From Bacteroidales bacterium (GTDB lineage Bacteria; Bacteroidota; Bacteroidia; Bacteroidales; UBA932): a DNA stretch of 64,000 nucleotides. The position numbers were made by a program, and so were the translations under genes. The stretch spans positions 160,084-224,083 of the forward strand of contig JAFWSX010000006.1 in NCBI GenBank assembly GCA_017519185.1, written 5' to 3'. Positions 34,846-42,561 of this stretch are shown here, one piece after another. A model generated the notes under the pieces. The model had not been told where the DNA came from. It made no database searches and worked only from the letters and a program-made list of their open reading frames with translations. The stretch's first letter is position 1, and every line of letters starts with the position of its first letter.

Positions 34846-36876
34846 TTATTTAACGGTCCATACAGCAGAATCTTCGCCTTGAGCAGTCTTCACGACTACT
34901 TTGTTCTCTCCCTTGCTGAGTTTGACACCGGGCCAGCAAACAGTTGCGTAGGCATCGGTCTTGGCGTTGCCTATGAGCTTGCCGTTGATGTACAGTTTGG
35001 CAGAAGGTGCGGTGGTGAAGACAATAACGTCAGTGGTGTCTTCCTCCCTTTCTGCATAGCGCTTAGAACAGAGGTGAACGGTCTGCGCGGCTTTGTTCCA
35101 GTTGGCCTTGTAGAAGTAGAAGGCATCTTTCTTCGTCTGGCGGTCGTGGGTTATCAGACCCTTGTTGTTGAGGTTGTTGACGTCACCTTCCTGTCTCATT
35201 CCGGAACCGAAGTCGAACATGTTCCACAGGAATGAACCCCAGACATAGTCGCGCTCTGCGATGGTCTTCCAGTTGTTGATGTGGATGTAGGTCTGCTTCT
35301 CTTCGGGATGCCAGTGGCCGCGTGATACGGAGCGTACGTCGACCTCGTCCTCAGGGCCGTATTTGGCTACGTGAACCGACAGGGCTGCGCCTCCGCCATA
35401 TTCGCTGATGCTGATCAGTGCATTCGGGAAACGTGAGTGCCAGTCATCCAGGAAAGGGCCGAAATCGGCGACTGTATCGTAGTACCATCCGAAATACTTG
35501 TTCCAGCCGGTGCCGTCAGGAGTTGTGATGTAGGTGCTTTCCTGGTCGGTGGCGCAGGTCGTCAGGCGGCCGGGATCCAGTTCGTGGGCGATGGCGTTGA
35601 GTTCTGCCACGATGGCGTCGATATTGTCGTGAACTTCATTGAACAAACCCCAGAATACGATAGAAGGGTGGTTGAAGTTCTGTATGATCATCTCCTTGAG
35701 TTGTAGGCGCAGATTGTCGCGGAAGCCTTCGTAGTTCACATAGCCGGCTACGAAGGGGATTTCCTCCCATACCAGGAACCCGCGTTTGTCGGCTTCGCGG
35801 AACATGAAGTGTGCCTGGGGATAGTGGGCAAGACGCAGGGCGTTGGCTCCTATCTCGTCGAAGAGGTCGTAGTCAGCCAGATGCTCTTTTTCTGTGAGTG
35901 CTGAAGCTATGCCTGCCCAGTCCTGATGACGGCATACGCCGTGAAGTTTGATATGCTGGCCGTTGAGGAAGAAACCTTTGTCCTTGTCTACCCAGAAATA
36001 GCGGAAACCTATGTTCTCCTCAATGCGGTCAATCTCTTTTCCGTCTTTCTTCAGTACGGTGACAGCCTTGTAGAGATAGGGGTCCTCCTTGCCGTTCCAG
36101 AGATGAGGGTTGTCAACACCGAGAGCGCAGATGGCCAGGTCATTGTTGATGAGGGTAGAGGCCCGCTCGGCAACTACTTTGCCGGAAGCATCCTCGATTG
36201 CGAAATAAACTTCGCAGCCGTTGTAGTCCTTGCTGGTTGAGAGATGGATCTCTGCCCGTACTTCTGCACGCTTCTCATTCACTACGGGCTGGTAGATCAG
36301 CACTCCGCTGGAACCGAAGTAGAGAGGAGAGATGCAGGCTTCGTCGGTGACGATCATCCAGGCGTCGCGATAAAGACCGCCGTAGACGTTGAAGTCACCG
36401 GCTGTGGGGGCTATGTCAAAGGTCTGCTCGTTGTTGCAGATGACGGTCAGGCTGTTGACAGTACCTATGCGGAGATAGTCAGTCACTTCGAAAGTGAAGG
36501 TATTGTAAGCGCCCTTGTGTTCGCCGACAATGGTGCCGTTTACCATTACGGTAGCCTGTGAGCCGGCTCCTTCGAACTGCAGGAAGACACGTTTGCCGCG
36601 ATATTCGTCCGGAATATCGACCTGCTTGGTGTAGGTGCCGTAACCGCGACGGTAGCCTGCGTCATTCATAAAGTCTTCTGCGTTCCAGGTGTGAGGCAGA
36701 TTGACCACCTGCTGGTTGCCGCCTCCACGGCTGAAACCGCCCCAGCGGCCGCCGCCGGCAGAGCGGGTAGGAGTGAAGTTCCACGCCTCATTCATCGATA
36801 TCACCTCGCGTGCATCGACTGAGACCGAAAGAAGCAGAGCCAGACAAAGGCCTGCGAGAAAAGTTGTTCTCTTCAT
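34846..36876 (-). CDS. GH2 family beta-galactosidase-type enzyme
   Basis: 676 residues with a signal peptide (MKRTTFLAGLCLALLLSVSVDA). Sugar-binding domain (FLQFEGAGSQATVMVNG), Ig-like domain and TIM barrel are in the usual GH2 order. The acid/base Glu is in FWGLFNEVHD and the nucleophile Glu in ISISEYGGG. A small C-terminal beta domain follows (FTTAPSAKLYINGKLIG). Beta-galactosidase is the commonest activity of this layout and fits removal of galactose from xyloglucan side chains; other beta-glycosidase activities are possible. First gene of the operon with esterase 2 and GH9 copy 1. The promoter box is at 36907-36914. Confidence 0.9.
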   Translation of the reverse strand: MKRTTFLAGLCLALLLSVSVDAREVISMNEAWNFTPTRSAGGGRWGGFSRGGGNQQVVNLPHTWNAEDFMNDAGYRRGYGTYTKQVDIPDEYRGKRVFLQFEGAGSQATVMVNGTIVGEHKGAYNTFTFEVTDYLRIGTVNSLTVICNNEQTFDIAPTAGDFNVYGGLYRDAWMIVTDEACISPLYFGSSGVLIYQPVVNEKRAEVRAEIHLSTSKDYNGCEVYFAIEDASGKVVAERASTLINNDLAICALGVDNPHLWNGKEDPYLYKAVTVLKKDGKEIDRIEENIGFRYFWVDKDKGFFLNGQHIKLHGVCRHQDWAGIASALTEKEHLADYDLFDEIGANALRLAHYPQAHFMFREADKRGFLVWEEIPFVAGYVNYEGFRDNLRLQLKEMIIQNFNHPSIVFWGLFNEVHDNIDAIVAELNAIAHELDPGRLTTCATDQESTYITTPDGTGWNKYFGWYYDTVADFGPFLDDWHSRFPNALISISEYGGGAALSVHVAKYGPEDEVDVRSVSRGHWHPEEKQTYIHINNWKTIAERDYVWGSFLWNMFDFGSGMRQEGDVNNLNNKGLITHDRQTKKDAFYFYKANWNKAAQTVHLCSKRYAEREEDTTDVIVFTTAPSAKLYINGKLIGNAKTDAYATVCWPGVKLSKGENKVVVKTAQGEDSAVWTVK

Positions 36877-36906
36877 ATAGAGTCAGGTTTGAAAATTCTT
36901 AAATAT

Positions 36907-36914
36907 CAAATTTA
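36907..36914 (-). promoter_or_regulatory. -7 box TAAATTTG for the GH2-esterase-GH9 operon
   Basis: Exact TAnnTTTG match on the minus strand, 30 bases before the GH2 start, in the gap after the nitroreductase gene. Confidence 0.6.
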
Positions 36915-36922
36915 ATAAATAA

Positions 36923-37531
36923 TTAGAAGAACTTGATGAATTCGTCCAGTGGTTTATGGACCGGCTCTCGAGGCTCTTCAGCCCTGTAGCCAAGGGCTAT
37001 CACTGCCATTATGGTCTCGTTCTCAGGAATGCCGAGCACCTGGCGCAGGCCGTCGCTGTCGCGCATTCCCATAATCAGCGTGTCAAAACCCATAGCGCGA
37101 GCCTTGAGAATAAGGTAGGCGTCGCTCAGACCGTTGTCGTGAGCACCCCATTCATCGGCAAGTTCATTTGTCTGCTGGCCCTGGAAGAAACCGGACTTGC
37201 CTTTTTCAAATGTGGAAACCATAAGCACGGGGGCATTTTTGGCCCTGTCCCTGTTGGCTCCGAGATGCTCGGCGACGGCATCGTGCATCTCCTTGCTCAA
37301 AGCTATATAATATTTGCTGGGCTGGAAGTTTGCCCAGGACGGCGCATTCTGGGCTGCCTTGAACAATTCCTGCAGTTCGGCTTTGGAAATGGTTTTTGCG
37401 GGATCGTATGTGCGTATGCTTCTTCTGGAAAGGTACACTTCGTCAAAGGAAGGGGCTTCATTTTCGCTTGTGGAACAACCTGGGAGAACAAACAAAGCGA
37501 CGAGCGCGATGAACAGGAAGAATCTTTTCAT
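36923..37531 (-). CDS. Nitroreductase-family lipoprotein
   Basis: 202 residues. The signal ends at a lipobox (LPGC, Cys19), so the flavoprotein fold is anchored outside the cytoplasm, which is unusual for this normally soluble FMN family. Family blocks are SRRSIRTYDP (FMN phosphate site), AAQNAPSWANFQPSKYYI and the ALGYRAEEP end. Possible roles are periplasmic reduction of nitro- or quinone-like compounds; none is shown by the sequence. It follows the SGNH hydrolase gene by 15 bases and is likely co-transcribed with it. Confidence 0.88.
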   Translation of the reverse strand: MKRFFLFIALVALFVLPGCSTSENEAPSFDEVYLSRRSIRTYDPAKTISKAELQELFKAAQNAPSWANFQPSKYYIALSKEMHDAVAEHLGANRDRAKNAPVLMVSTFEKGKSGFFQGQQTNELADEWGAHDNGLSDAYLILKARAMGFDTLIMGMRDSDGLRQVLGIPENETIMAVIALGYRAEEPREPVHKPLDEFIKFF

Positions 37532-37546
37532 ATCGATATTGTGATT

Positions 37547-38269
37547 TTAGAGTCCGAGAAGGAAATGCTCCATTTTGGGGAGGAACAGATTATGGCCCGC
37601 ATCGTTCAGGTGAGCGGTGTCGCGGGGGCCTTGGAAGTACAGGCTGCGGAACTGCTCGTCCCAGACATATATGCCGCTGTTGCGGGTGGCGTCGAAAACA
37701 GGGATGCTGTAAGATCCGCAGACTTCAAGCAGGACGGCAGTCATTTCGGGGAACATTTCCCTTGGAACGCGCCACGGAGTGACGAAACAAAGCTTTGCAC
37801 CAGGGTATTTTGCAATCAGGCCTTCGCACAGGACAATCAATTTCTCCCTGAACAGGTCGGTTCCCTCACCTGTGCTTGCCATAAAACCTGCATCGTTGTG
37901 ACCGGCGCAGACAATTACATAGTCAGCATTGTCAGGCAGCACTTTATAGCGCTCGTACATCGGAGGGCCGAAATTCTGGGCGGTGCGGTCATATGCCACG
38001 CAGTTTCCGTTCCACCCGAAGTTGTGGTATTCCATATTGTACTTTTCGGCCAGCTTGTAGTGCCACGACTCTTCGATGGGACGGACGTGGTTCTGGACAT
38101 AGCTGTCTCCGAAAATGACCATAGTCTTGCCATACAGCGATGCTCCCTTGATATAGTCAGGAGCAGTTGCTGACGGATCGGTGTGCCGTACAAGCCTTTC
38201 CTGGGCACCGGCCAGAAGGGGCAAACAACAAACGACAAGGACAGAAATAATTCTGAATATGCTTTTCAT
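37547..38269 (-). CDS. Exported SGNH/GDSL hydrolase
   Basis: 240 residues with a signal peptide (MKSIFRIISVLVVCCLPLLAGA). All four SGNH blocks are visible: IFGDSY (Ser), NFGWNGN (Gly), AGHND (Asn) and DTAHLNDAGH (Asp/His). It is probably a lipase- or acetylesterase-type enzyme acting on lipids or acylated glycans; carbohydrate acetylesterase is attractive given the surrounding glycosidases. First gene of the pair with the nitroreductase. Confidence 0.88.
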   Translation of the reverse strand: MKSIFRIISVLVVCCLPLLAGAQERLVRHTDPSATAPDYIKGASLYGKTMVIFGDSYVQNHVRPIEESWHYKLAEKYNMEYHNFGWNGNCVAYDRTAQNFGPPMYERYKVLPDNADYVIVCAGHNDAGFMASTGEGTDLFREKLIVLCEGLIAKYPGAKLCFVTPWRVPREMFPEMTAVLLEVCGSYSIPVFDATRNSGIYVWDEQFRSLYFQGPRDTAHLNDAGHNLFLPKMEHFLLGL

Positions 38270-38339
38270 ATGGGTTATAGTATTTAGGTTAATACAATCT
38301 GCAAGTTATCGTAATAAGTCGAAAAAGGCAAGGATTAAT

Positions 38340-38347
38340 TAACTTTG
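38340..38347 (+). promoter_or_regulatory. -7 box TAACTTTG for the ABC exporter gene
   Basis: Exact TAnnTTTG match ending 23 bases before the ATG at 38371. This spacing also supports 38371 over the TTG three codons upstream. Confidence 0.6.
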
Positions 38348-38370
38348 AACATTATTGAAATTTGTGCCAT

Positions 38371-40179
38371 ATGACCCTTGCCCAGTTATTCAAAAGCATC
38401 GTTCCTTATGTCAAGCCTTATCGTCTCCTGCTGGTTGCCACTCTGTCCCTGACACTGCTCGGATCCCTTCTTGCCCAGGTCAATGCCGTCGTGCTTGACA
38501 GAACTGTGGATGCGATCAACGCCCTCGTCGGATCTCAGGACTTCTCCTGGGGCAAGGCGGCGAGGATACTCACCATAGTCAGCATCGTCCTTCTTGGCAA
38601 GGAAATACTCAGGGCAGGCATTTCATTCGGCCAGAGCATATTCGGTGAAAAACTCCGTATCAACATATCCCAGCGGCTGTCCCTTGGCGTGGTGGAACGG
38701 ATCCTCCAGTACCGTATGGCATTCTTCGCGCGGAGCGACAATGCTCCCGGAATGCTACAGGCACGCATCGACCAGGGTGCCAGCAGCATCTCCCGTACCA
38801 TCCAGAACTTCTTCATCAACCTGCTGCCGATGATTGTAAGTTCAGTGCTGGCCCTGGTGCTCATCTTCGCTGCGAACATATATGTTGGCCTGACCGCCCT
38901 TGCCATCGTGCCCATCTATTTCTGGATAACCTCAATGCAGGGCAAGAAACTGAAGAGTTTACGAAAGAATATGCGTGGATTCAACGAAAGGCGCAGCGGC
39001 AGCATAATGAGCATCCTTGAGAGTATGAACGTGGTAAAATCCTTCAACCGCGAAGAGATAGAGCTGGGCAAGCAGACCGAACTCCAGGAAGGTTACTATG
39101 GGAATCAGTTGAATATCCGGAAAGCCTCCTTCGGGTTTGACGCGCTGAAAAGTTTCGTCAGCCAGACAGGTACGGTTCTGATCATCATCCTTACATCCTA
39201 TCTGGTCCTTATCGGCTACCCTGGAATGACCATCGGTAAGATTATGTACCACATAATGCTGTTCTCCAACGTGACGGCTCCGATCACGTCTCTTCAGCGC
39301 ATTTTCGATGACTTGAACGATGCCCTGGTTTATGCGGAAGGGTACTTTGACATTGTCGATGCTGACGGAGAACTGGAACCGACGGGCAATTACCGGCCAG
39401 AAAAAGTGCAGGGCAATTTCGAGATGAAGGGTGTTGACTTCACATATCCCAACGGAACAAAAGCACTGTATGACATTTCCTTGAAAGTCGACAGCGGCAA
39501 GATAACCGCCCTTGTGGGGTTGAGCGGTGCAGGCAAGTCGACCATCGTGAATCTGCTTGACAAGTTCTACGAGCCGGACTGCGGAACCATCACCCTGGAC
39601 GGAGTTGACCTGCGGGAGTGGGACACCCGTTTTCTCAGGGAGAACATCGGCCTGGTGCTGCAGAAGAACCATATCTTCGACGGGAGCATCGAGGAGAACA
39701 TACGCTACGGAAAGCCCGACGCAACCTTCGAGGAGGTTGAGGAAGCCGCCCGGAAAGCCAGCGTCTACGACCAGATAGTCGCTTTGCCTAAAGGCTTTGA
39801 AACAGCGGCGACTCATCTGTCTGGAGGACAGCAGCAACGCATTGCTCTCGCGCGTATGTTCCTCAAGAATCCGCCCATTATCTTCCTTGACGAACCCACG
39901 GCCTCACTGGATGCCATCGCCACGGAACAGATAAAGTCAGCCATAGATGCAATCAAGAAGGACCGCACTGTAATCATCATCTCACACTCCATCTCCCAGA
40001 TCATTGACAGCGAAATGGTATACGCCCTGAAGGAAGGTCACCTCGAGCAGAGCGGCGACCCGGATGAACTGTATCGCAAGGGTGGCGTATACAAGGATAT
40101 CGTGGATGCTTCCGCCCGCAGCCTGAACATCGAGAAACTTGCACAGACCATTTCGCAGGGGGAAGCCGGCGAAGCGTGA
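38371..40179 (+). CDS. ABC exporter, fused membrane and ATPase domains
   Basis: 602 residues from ATG 38371 (a TTG at 38362 is in frame but has no support). The transmembrane domain spans about 15-310, and the ATPase has Walker A GLSGAGKST, signature LSGGQ and Walker B IIFLDEPTASLD. It differs clearly from the MsbA-like protein at 4886-6712. It probably exports a lipid, peptide or drug; nothing in the sequence fixes which. It stands alone with its own promoter and runs convergent to the rSAM/lipoprotein operon with no gap (ends at 40179, neighbour at 40180). A link to that operon is possible but untested. Confidence 0.87.
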   Translation: MTLAQLFKSIVPYVKPYRLLLVATLSLTLLGSLLAQVNAVVLDRTVDAINALVGSQDFSWGKAARILTIVSIVLLGKEILRAGISFGQSIFGEKLRINISQRLSLGVVERILQYRMAFFARSDNAPGMLQARIDQGASSISRTIQNFFINLLPMIVSSVLALVLIFAANIYVGLTALAIVPIYFWITSMQGKKLKSLRKNMRGFNERRSGSIMSILESMNVVKSFNREEIELGKQTELQEGYYGNQLNIRKASFGFDALKSFVSQTGTVLIIILTSYLVLIGYPGMTIGKIMYHIMLFSNVTAPITSLQRIFDDLNDALVYAEGYFDIVDADGELEPTGNYRPEKVQGNFEMKGVDFTYPNGTKALYDISLKVDSGKITALVGLSGAGKSTIVNLLDKFYEPDCGTITLDGVDLREWDTRFLRENIGLVLQKNHIFDGSIEENIRYGKPDATFEEVEEAARKASVYDQIVALPKGFETAATHLSGGQQQRIALARMFLKNPPIIFLDEPTASLDAIATEQIKSAIDAIKKDRTVIIISHSISQIIDSEMVYALKEGHLEQSGDPDELYRKGGVYKDIVDASARSLNIEKLAQTISQGEAGEA

Positions 40180-40650
40180 TTATTTTTTCTTCAATAAGAC
40201 GTCCTCTTTTACCTCGAAGGCACCGTTGTACCAGTTTCTGTCACCTTTTTTTGTGCGCTTGACATCCGGCTTTGCTTCGGCGGGGTTGAATTCTCCACCG
40301 TGAGCGTCACCGTCGATGTCTTCGAAAACGATCGTTACGTCATCCGGTCCATCGAAAACGCTCCGTTGCAGGAGCCAGGCGCCCGAGGCATCCGTGAAGA
40401 GAGTGTCATCTACATAGATGTCATTGTGGTCATAGATGACATTGGGGGTGTTCTCGTAGTGCCTGTGCTGGCGGACAGCCACTCTTATACCTTCAACTGG
40501 TTTTCCTGCTTCGTCTTTTACGGTACCCAGCGCTTTGAAATCTGCGTGTGGCGTGCCGTACATCAGCATAGGTTCGCAGGATGCGAATCCAAGCAACCCA
40601 AGAATGATTGTCAGCAGATGCTTCCAGGTATTTTTGATACGTACTATCAT
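40180..40650 (-). CDS. Radical SAM-associated putative lipoprotein B
   Basis: 156 residues. A basic N-terminus and hydrophobic stretch end in LGLLGFASC, with the lipidated Cys at 25. The mature part has MYGTPHADFKALGTVKDEAG (about 30-50), a Cna-B/carboxypeptidase-regulatory-like segment, then VTIVFEDIDG and KPDVKRT near the end. These blocks also occur in lipoprotein A at 41720-42202, so the two are homologues. The family is the lipoprotein partner of the rSAM/lipoprotein system (TIGR04134 pattern, from memory). The start overlaps the rSAM stop by 4 bases (ATGA), which couples their translation. It is probably a substrate or partner of the radical SAM enzyme; no other Cys is in the mature chain. 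Confidence 0.85.
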   Translation of the reverse strand: MIVRIKNTWKHLLTIILGLLGFASCEPMLMYGTPHADFKALGTVKDEAGKPVEGIRVAVRQHRHYENTPNVIYDHNDIYVDDTLFTDASGAWLLQRSVFDGPDDVTIVFEDIDGDAHGGEFNPAEAKPDVKRTKKGDRNWYNGAFEVKEDVLLKKK

Positions 40651-41720
40651 ATAGTTTGCATTTTATGTAACAGACATTGGATGAGATTCCCTTCGGAGTC
40701 ACGCAGATGCATCCCGTTGCCCTTGCAGTATTTCCAGTATCGGCAGCTTCCGCAAATATCCTTCTTCATCCAACTGCGGTCACGGTAGGGTTTGAACCGG
40801 TTGTTCCATACCTCCATAAAATCATCCTTGTAGATATTGCCCTGAACGTAATCGGAACGGATACTGGCGCAAGCGGATATCGAGCCGTCAGCAAGGACGG
40901 ACCCGATGGTGATGCCGGCGTTGCATTTAAAGAGATAGTCCCTGACATCTCCCTCGTAATTTCCCAGGAATCCTTCGCAGGCAAAGGAAGCCTTGATACG
41001 GCCTTCCTTACGGGTGTCCTTGATGAAATCCATCAGGCTGCGGAGTTCGCTGCCCGAAAGCTGCAGTTCGGGATCATTAGCCGCACGTCCCATAGGGAAG
41101 ATTGTGAACAGCCTCCAGGCTTTCAGGCCGAGGCCGATAAGATATTCTTTCAGTTCAGGGAGTTGAGGCAGGCTGCGCTTGTTGACGCAGGTCACGACGT
41201 CGAACTCAATCTCGCCGGAATCTATCACCATCTTGATGGCCCTTGACGCTTTTTCAAAGGAGCCGGGACGTCCTCTCATCCAGTCGTGAACCTCACCGAG
41301 GCCGTCGAGGCTGATGGTCATGGCACGCAGGCCACTGGCAAGCAGGCTCTTGTAGCGCTCCGGGGTAAGCGCAAGGCCGTTGGTAACCATTCCCCAGGGA
41401 AACTCGCGTTCATAGATGGCACGTCCGCAGGATTCAAGGTCCTTCCTCACCAGTGGCTCTCCACCGGTAATTATCACCATTACCTTATGTGAATCGTAAA
41501 CCTTGGCTACTGAATCGAGTGCCTTGCAGAAATCTTCCACAGGCATGTCTTTCACCAGAGACTGGACGCGGCAGTCGCTGCCACAATGCCTGCAGGACAG
41601 GTTGCAGCGCAGCGTACACTCCCAGAACAACTGGTGGAGTTCGTGCCTGGCAACTTCCTCTTCGTGGAGCTTGCTTGTTATGTCCAGCGCTATTCTGCGC
41701 CTCAGCGAAAGAGATTCCAT
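40647..41720 (-). CDS. Radical SAM/SPASM enzyme of the rSAM/lipoprotein system
   Basis: 357 residues. The radical SAM cluster motif is CxxxCxxC at C39, C43 and C46 (preceded by C35, followed by C50). ITGGEPL is the SAM-contact block and TISLDG follows. The C-terminal SPASM-type region holds CNAG, ISACASIR, ICGSC, YWKYC and a last Cys, enough for auxiliary iron-sulfur clusters. Such enzymes modify ribosomal peptides or proteins. Placement between two homologous lipoprotein genes, overlapping one by 4 bases and the other by 1, matches the TIGR04133 layout. The reaction is unknown. It is cytoplasmic, so any modification would precede export. Confidence 0.88.
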   Translation of the reverse strand: MESLSLRRRIALDITSKLHEEEVARHELHQLFWECTLRCNLSCRHCGSDCRVQSLVKDMPVEDFCKALDSVAKVYDSHKVMVIITGGEPLVRKDLESCGRAIYEREFPWGMVTNGLALTPERYKSLLASGLRAMTISLDGLGEVHDWMRGRPGSFEKASRAIKMVIDSGEIEFDVVTCVNKRSLPQLPELKEYLIGLGLKAWRLFTIFPMGRAANDPELQLSGSELRSLMDFIKDTRKEGRIKASFACEGFLGNYEGDVRDYLFKCNAGITIGSVLADGSISACASIRSDYVQGNIYKDDFMEVWNNRFKPYRDRSWMKKDICGSCRYWKYCKGNGMHLRDSEGNLIQCLLHKMQTI

Positions 41721-42202
41721 TATTTCTTATTCAAGACAACATCGGCTTGAGCTTCATATAAACCCTGATACCATCCTTTACCGCCTTCAGAGGTCTTTTT
41801 TACATCGGGCTTCACTTCTGCAGAATTGAATTCACCGCCATTTTCGGTGCCGTCTATGTCCTCGAAAACGATTGTCACTTCACCGGGTAGTCGGACATGA
41901 TTTTTATCAAGCAAATATGATCCTTTCGTATCGGTGTAGACAGTGTCTGCCTCAATCCAGAGTATTGAATCATCCGAGTTGCGCCAGGTTTGACTTACAG
42001 CAACCTGGATGCCTTCTATAGGCTTTCCTGCTTCGTCTTTCACGGTTCCCAAAGATTTGAAATCTGCATAAGGAGAACCATACATAGCCGGTCTTTCCAG
42101 AATGTCCAAATCCAGGACATCTTCTCCACACGATGAGAATCCCAGCAACCCGAGCACTGCTGCCGCAAGATATTTCCAGAGTTTTTTGATACGGCTTTTC
42201 AT
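41720..42202 (-). CDS. Radical SAM-associated putative lipoprotein A
   Basis: 160 residues from the ATG at 42202. An ATG at 42256 would add 18 residues before the basic signal start (MKSRIKKLWKY) and is unlikely. The signal ends with LGLLGFSSC, lipidated Cys25, the same position as in lipoprotein B. Shared blocks are MYGSPYADFKSLGTVKDEAG, VTIVFEDIDG, GGEFN and KPDVKKT. The middle, between about residues 60 and 100, differs most. Its stop shares one base with the rSAM start (TAATG). First gene of the operon; no exact promoter box was found, the nearest being TATTTTGG with one mismatch. Confidence 0.85.
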   Translation of the reverse strand: MKSRIKKLWKYLAAAVLGLLGFSSCGEDVLDLDILERPAMYGSPYADFKSLGTVKDEAGKPIEGIQVAVSQTWRNSDDSILWIEADTVYTDTKGSYLLDKNHVRLPGEVTIVFEDIDGTENGGEFNSAEVKPDVKKTSEGGKGWYQGLYEAQADVVLNKK

Positions 42203-42340
42203 AAGTTTCTTTTTCGCATTAACTATATAAACGCGCAGATATCCAAAATACTGCACTATATAGATGCAAATTATGAAGAAAAAGATGTATGGGCCGTAAT
42301 TATAGTAATAAAAAAGTGCATATCGTTTATGAAAAAAAAT

Positions 42341-42348
42341 TACATTTG
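42341..42348 (+). promoter_or_regulatory. -7 box TACATTTG for the 56-residue peptide gene
   Basis: Exact TAnnTTTG match ending 23 bases before the ATG at 42372, in the 169-base gap divergent to the rSAM/lipoprotein operon. Confidence 0.6.
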
Positions 42349-42371
42349 CGCCCGTTTTAAAAATAAAGAAG

Positions 42372-42542
42372 ATGCGCTATACTGGAAAACACAATTCGTA
42401 TGTGACTCCCCAAACTGAAGTGATGGCATTTCAGTTCGAGAGTAACTTTATGACAGGCAGTGGCGAAACTGGTTCCAAGAACTTTTCGGCAACATTTACT
42501 TTCGGAGAAGATGGTGTCGACGAATCTTATGAGGAATTATAA
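42372..42542 (+). CDS. 56-residue peptide of unknown function
   Basis: Short open frame MRYTGKHNSYVTPQTEVMAF... ending DGVDESYEEL. It has the common Bacteroidales small-protein layout: a Y-x-x-P-x-x-E-V-M start, a short hydrophobic patch, a Ser/Gly-rich turn and an acidic tail. I know of no function for this type, but such peptides often sit just before fimbrillin-like or surface-lipoprotein genes. A perfect promoter box lies 23 bases upstream, and the next gene follows after 19 bases, so the two are probably one transcript. It has no Cys and no signal peptide. Whether the nearby radical SAM enzyme acts on it is open. Confidence 0.65.
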   Translation: MRYTGKHNSYVTPQTEVMAFQFESNFMTGSGETGSKNFSATFTFGEDGVDESYEEL

Positions 42543-42561
42543 AGAAAAGGAGGTCTTGACG

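Noticed and set aside
38362-38370. TTG start for the ABC exporter, three codons upstream
   Set aside because: ATG at 38371 is 23 bases after a perfect promoter box and fits the family N-terminus.
40180-42542. Calling the rSAM region a known RiPP natural-product cluster
   Set aside because: No leader peptide of a known type, no dedicated peptidase and no confirmed precursor; the lipoproteins are large, folded-looking proteins.
42460-42561. Upstream start for the fimbrillin-like lipoprotein
   Set aside because: It would precede the lipoprotein signal by 34 residues and overlap the peptide gene; the ATG at 42562 has a good ribosome site.
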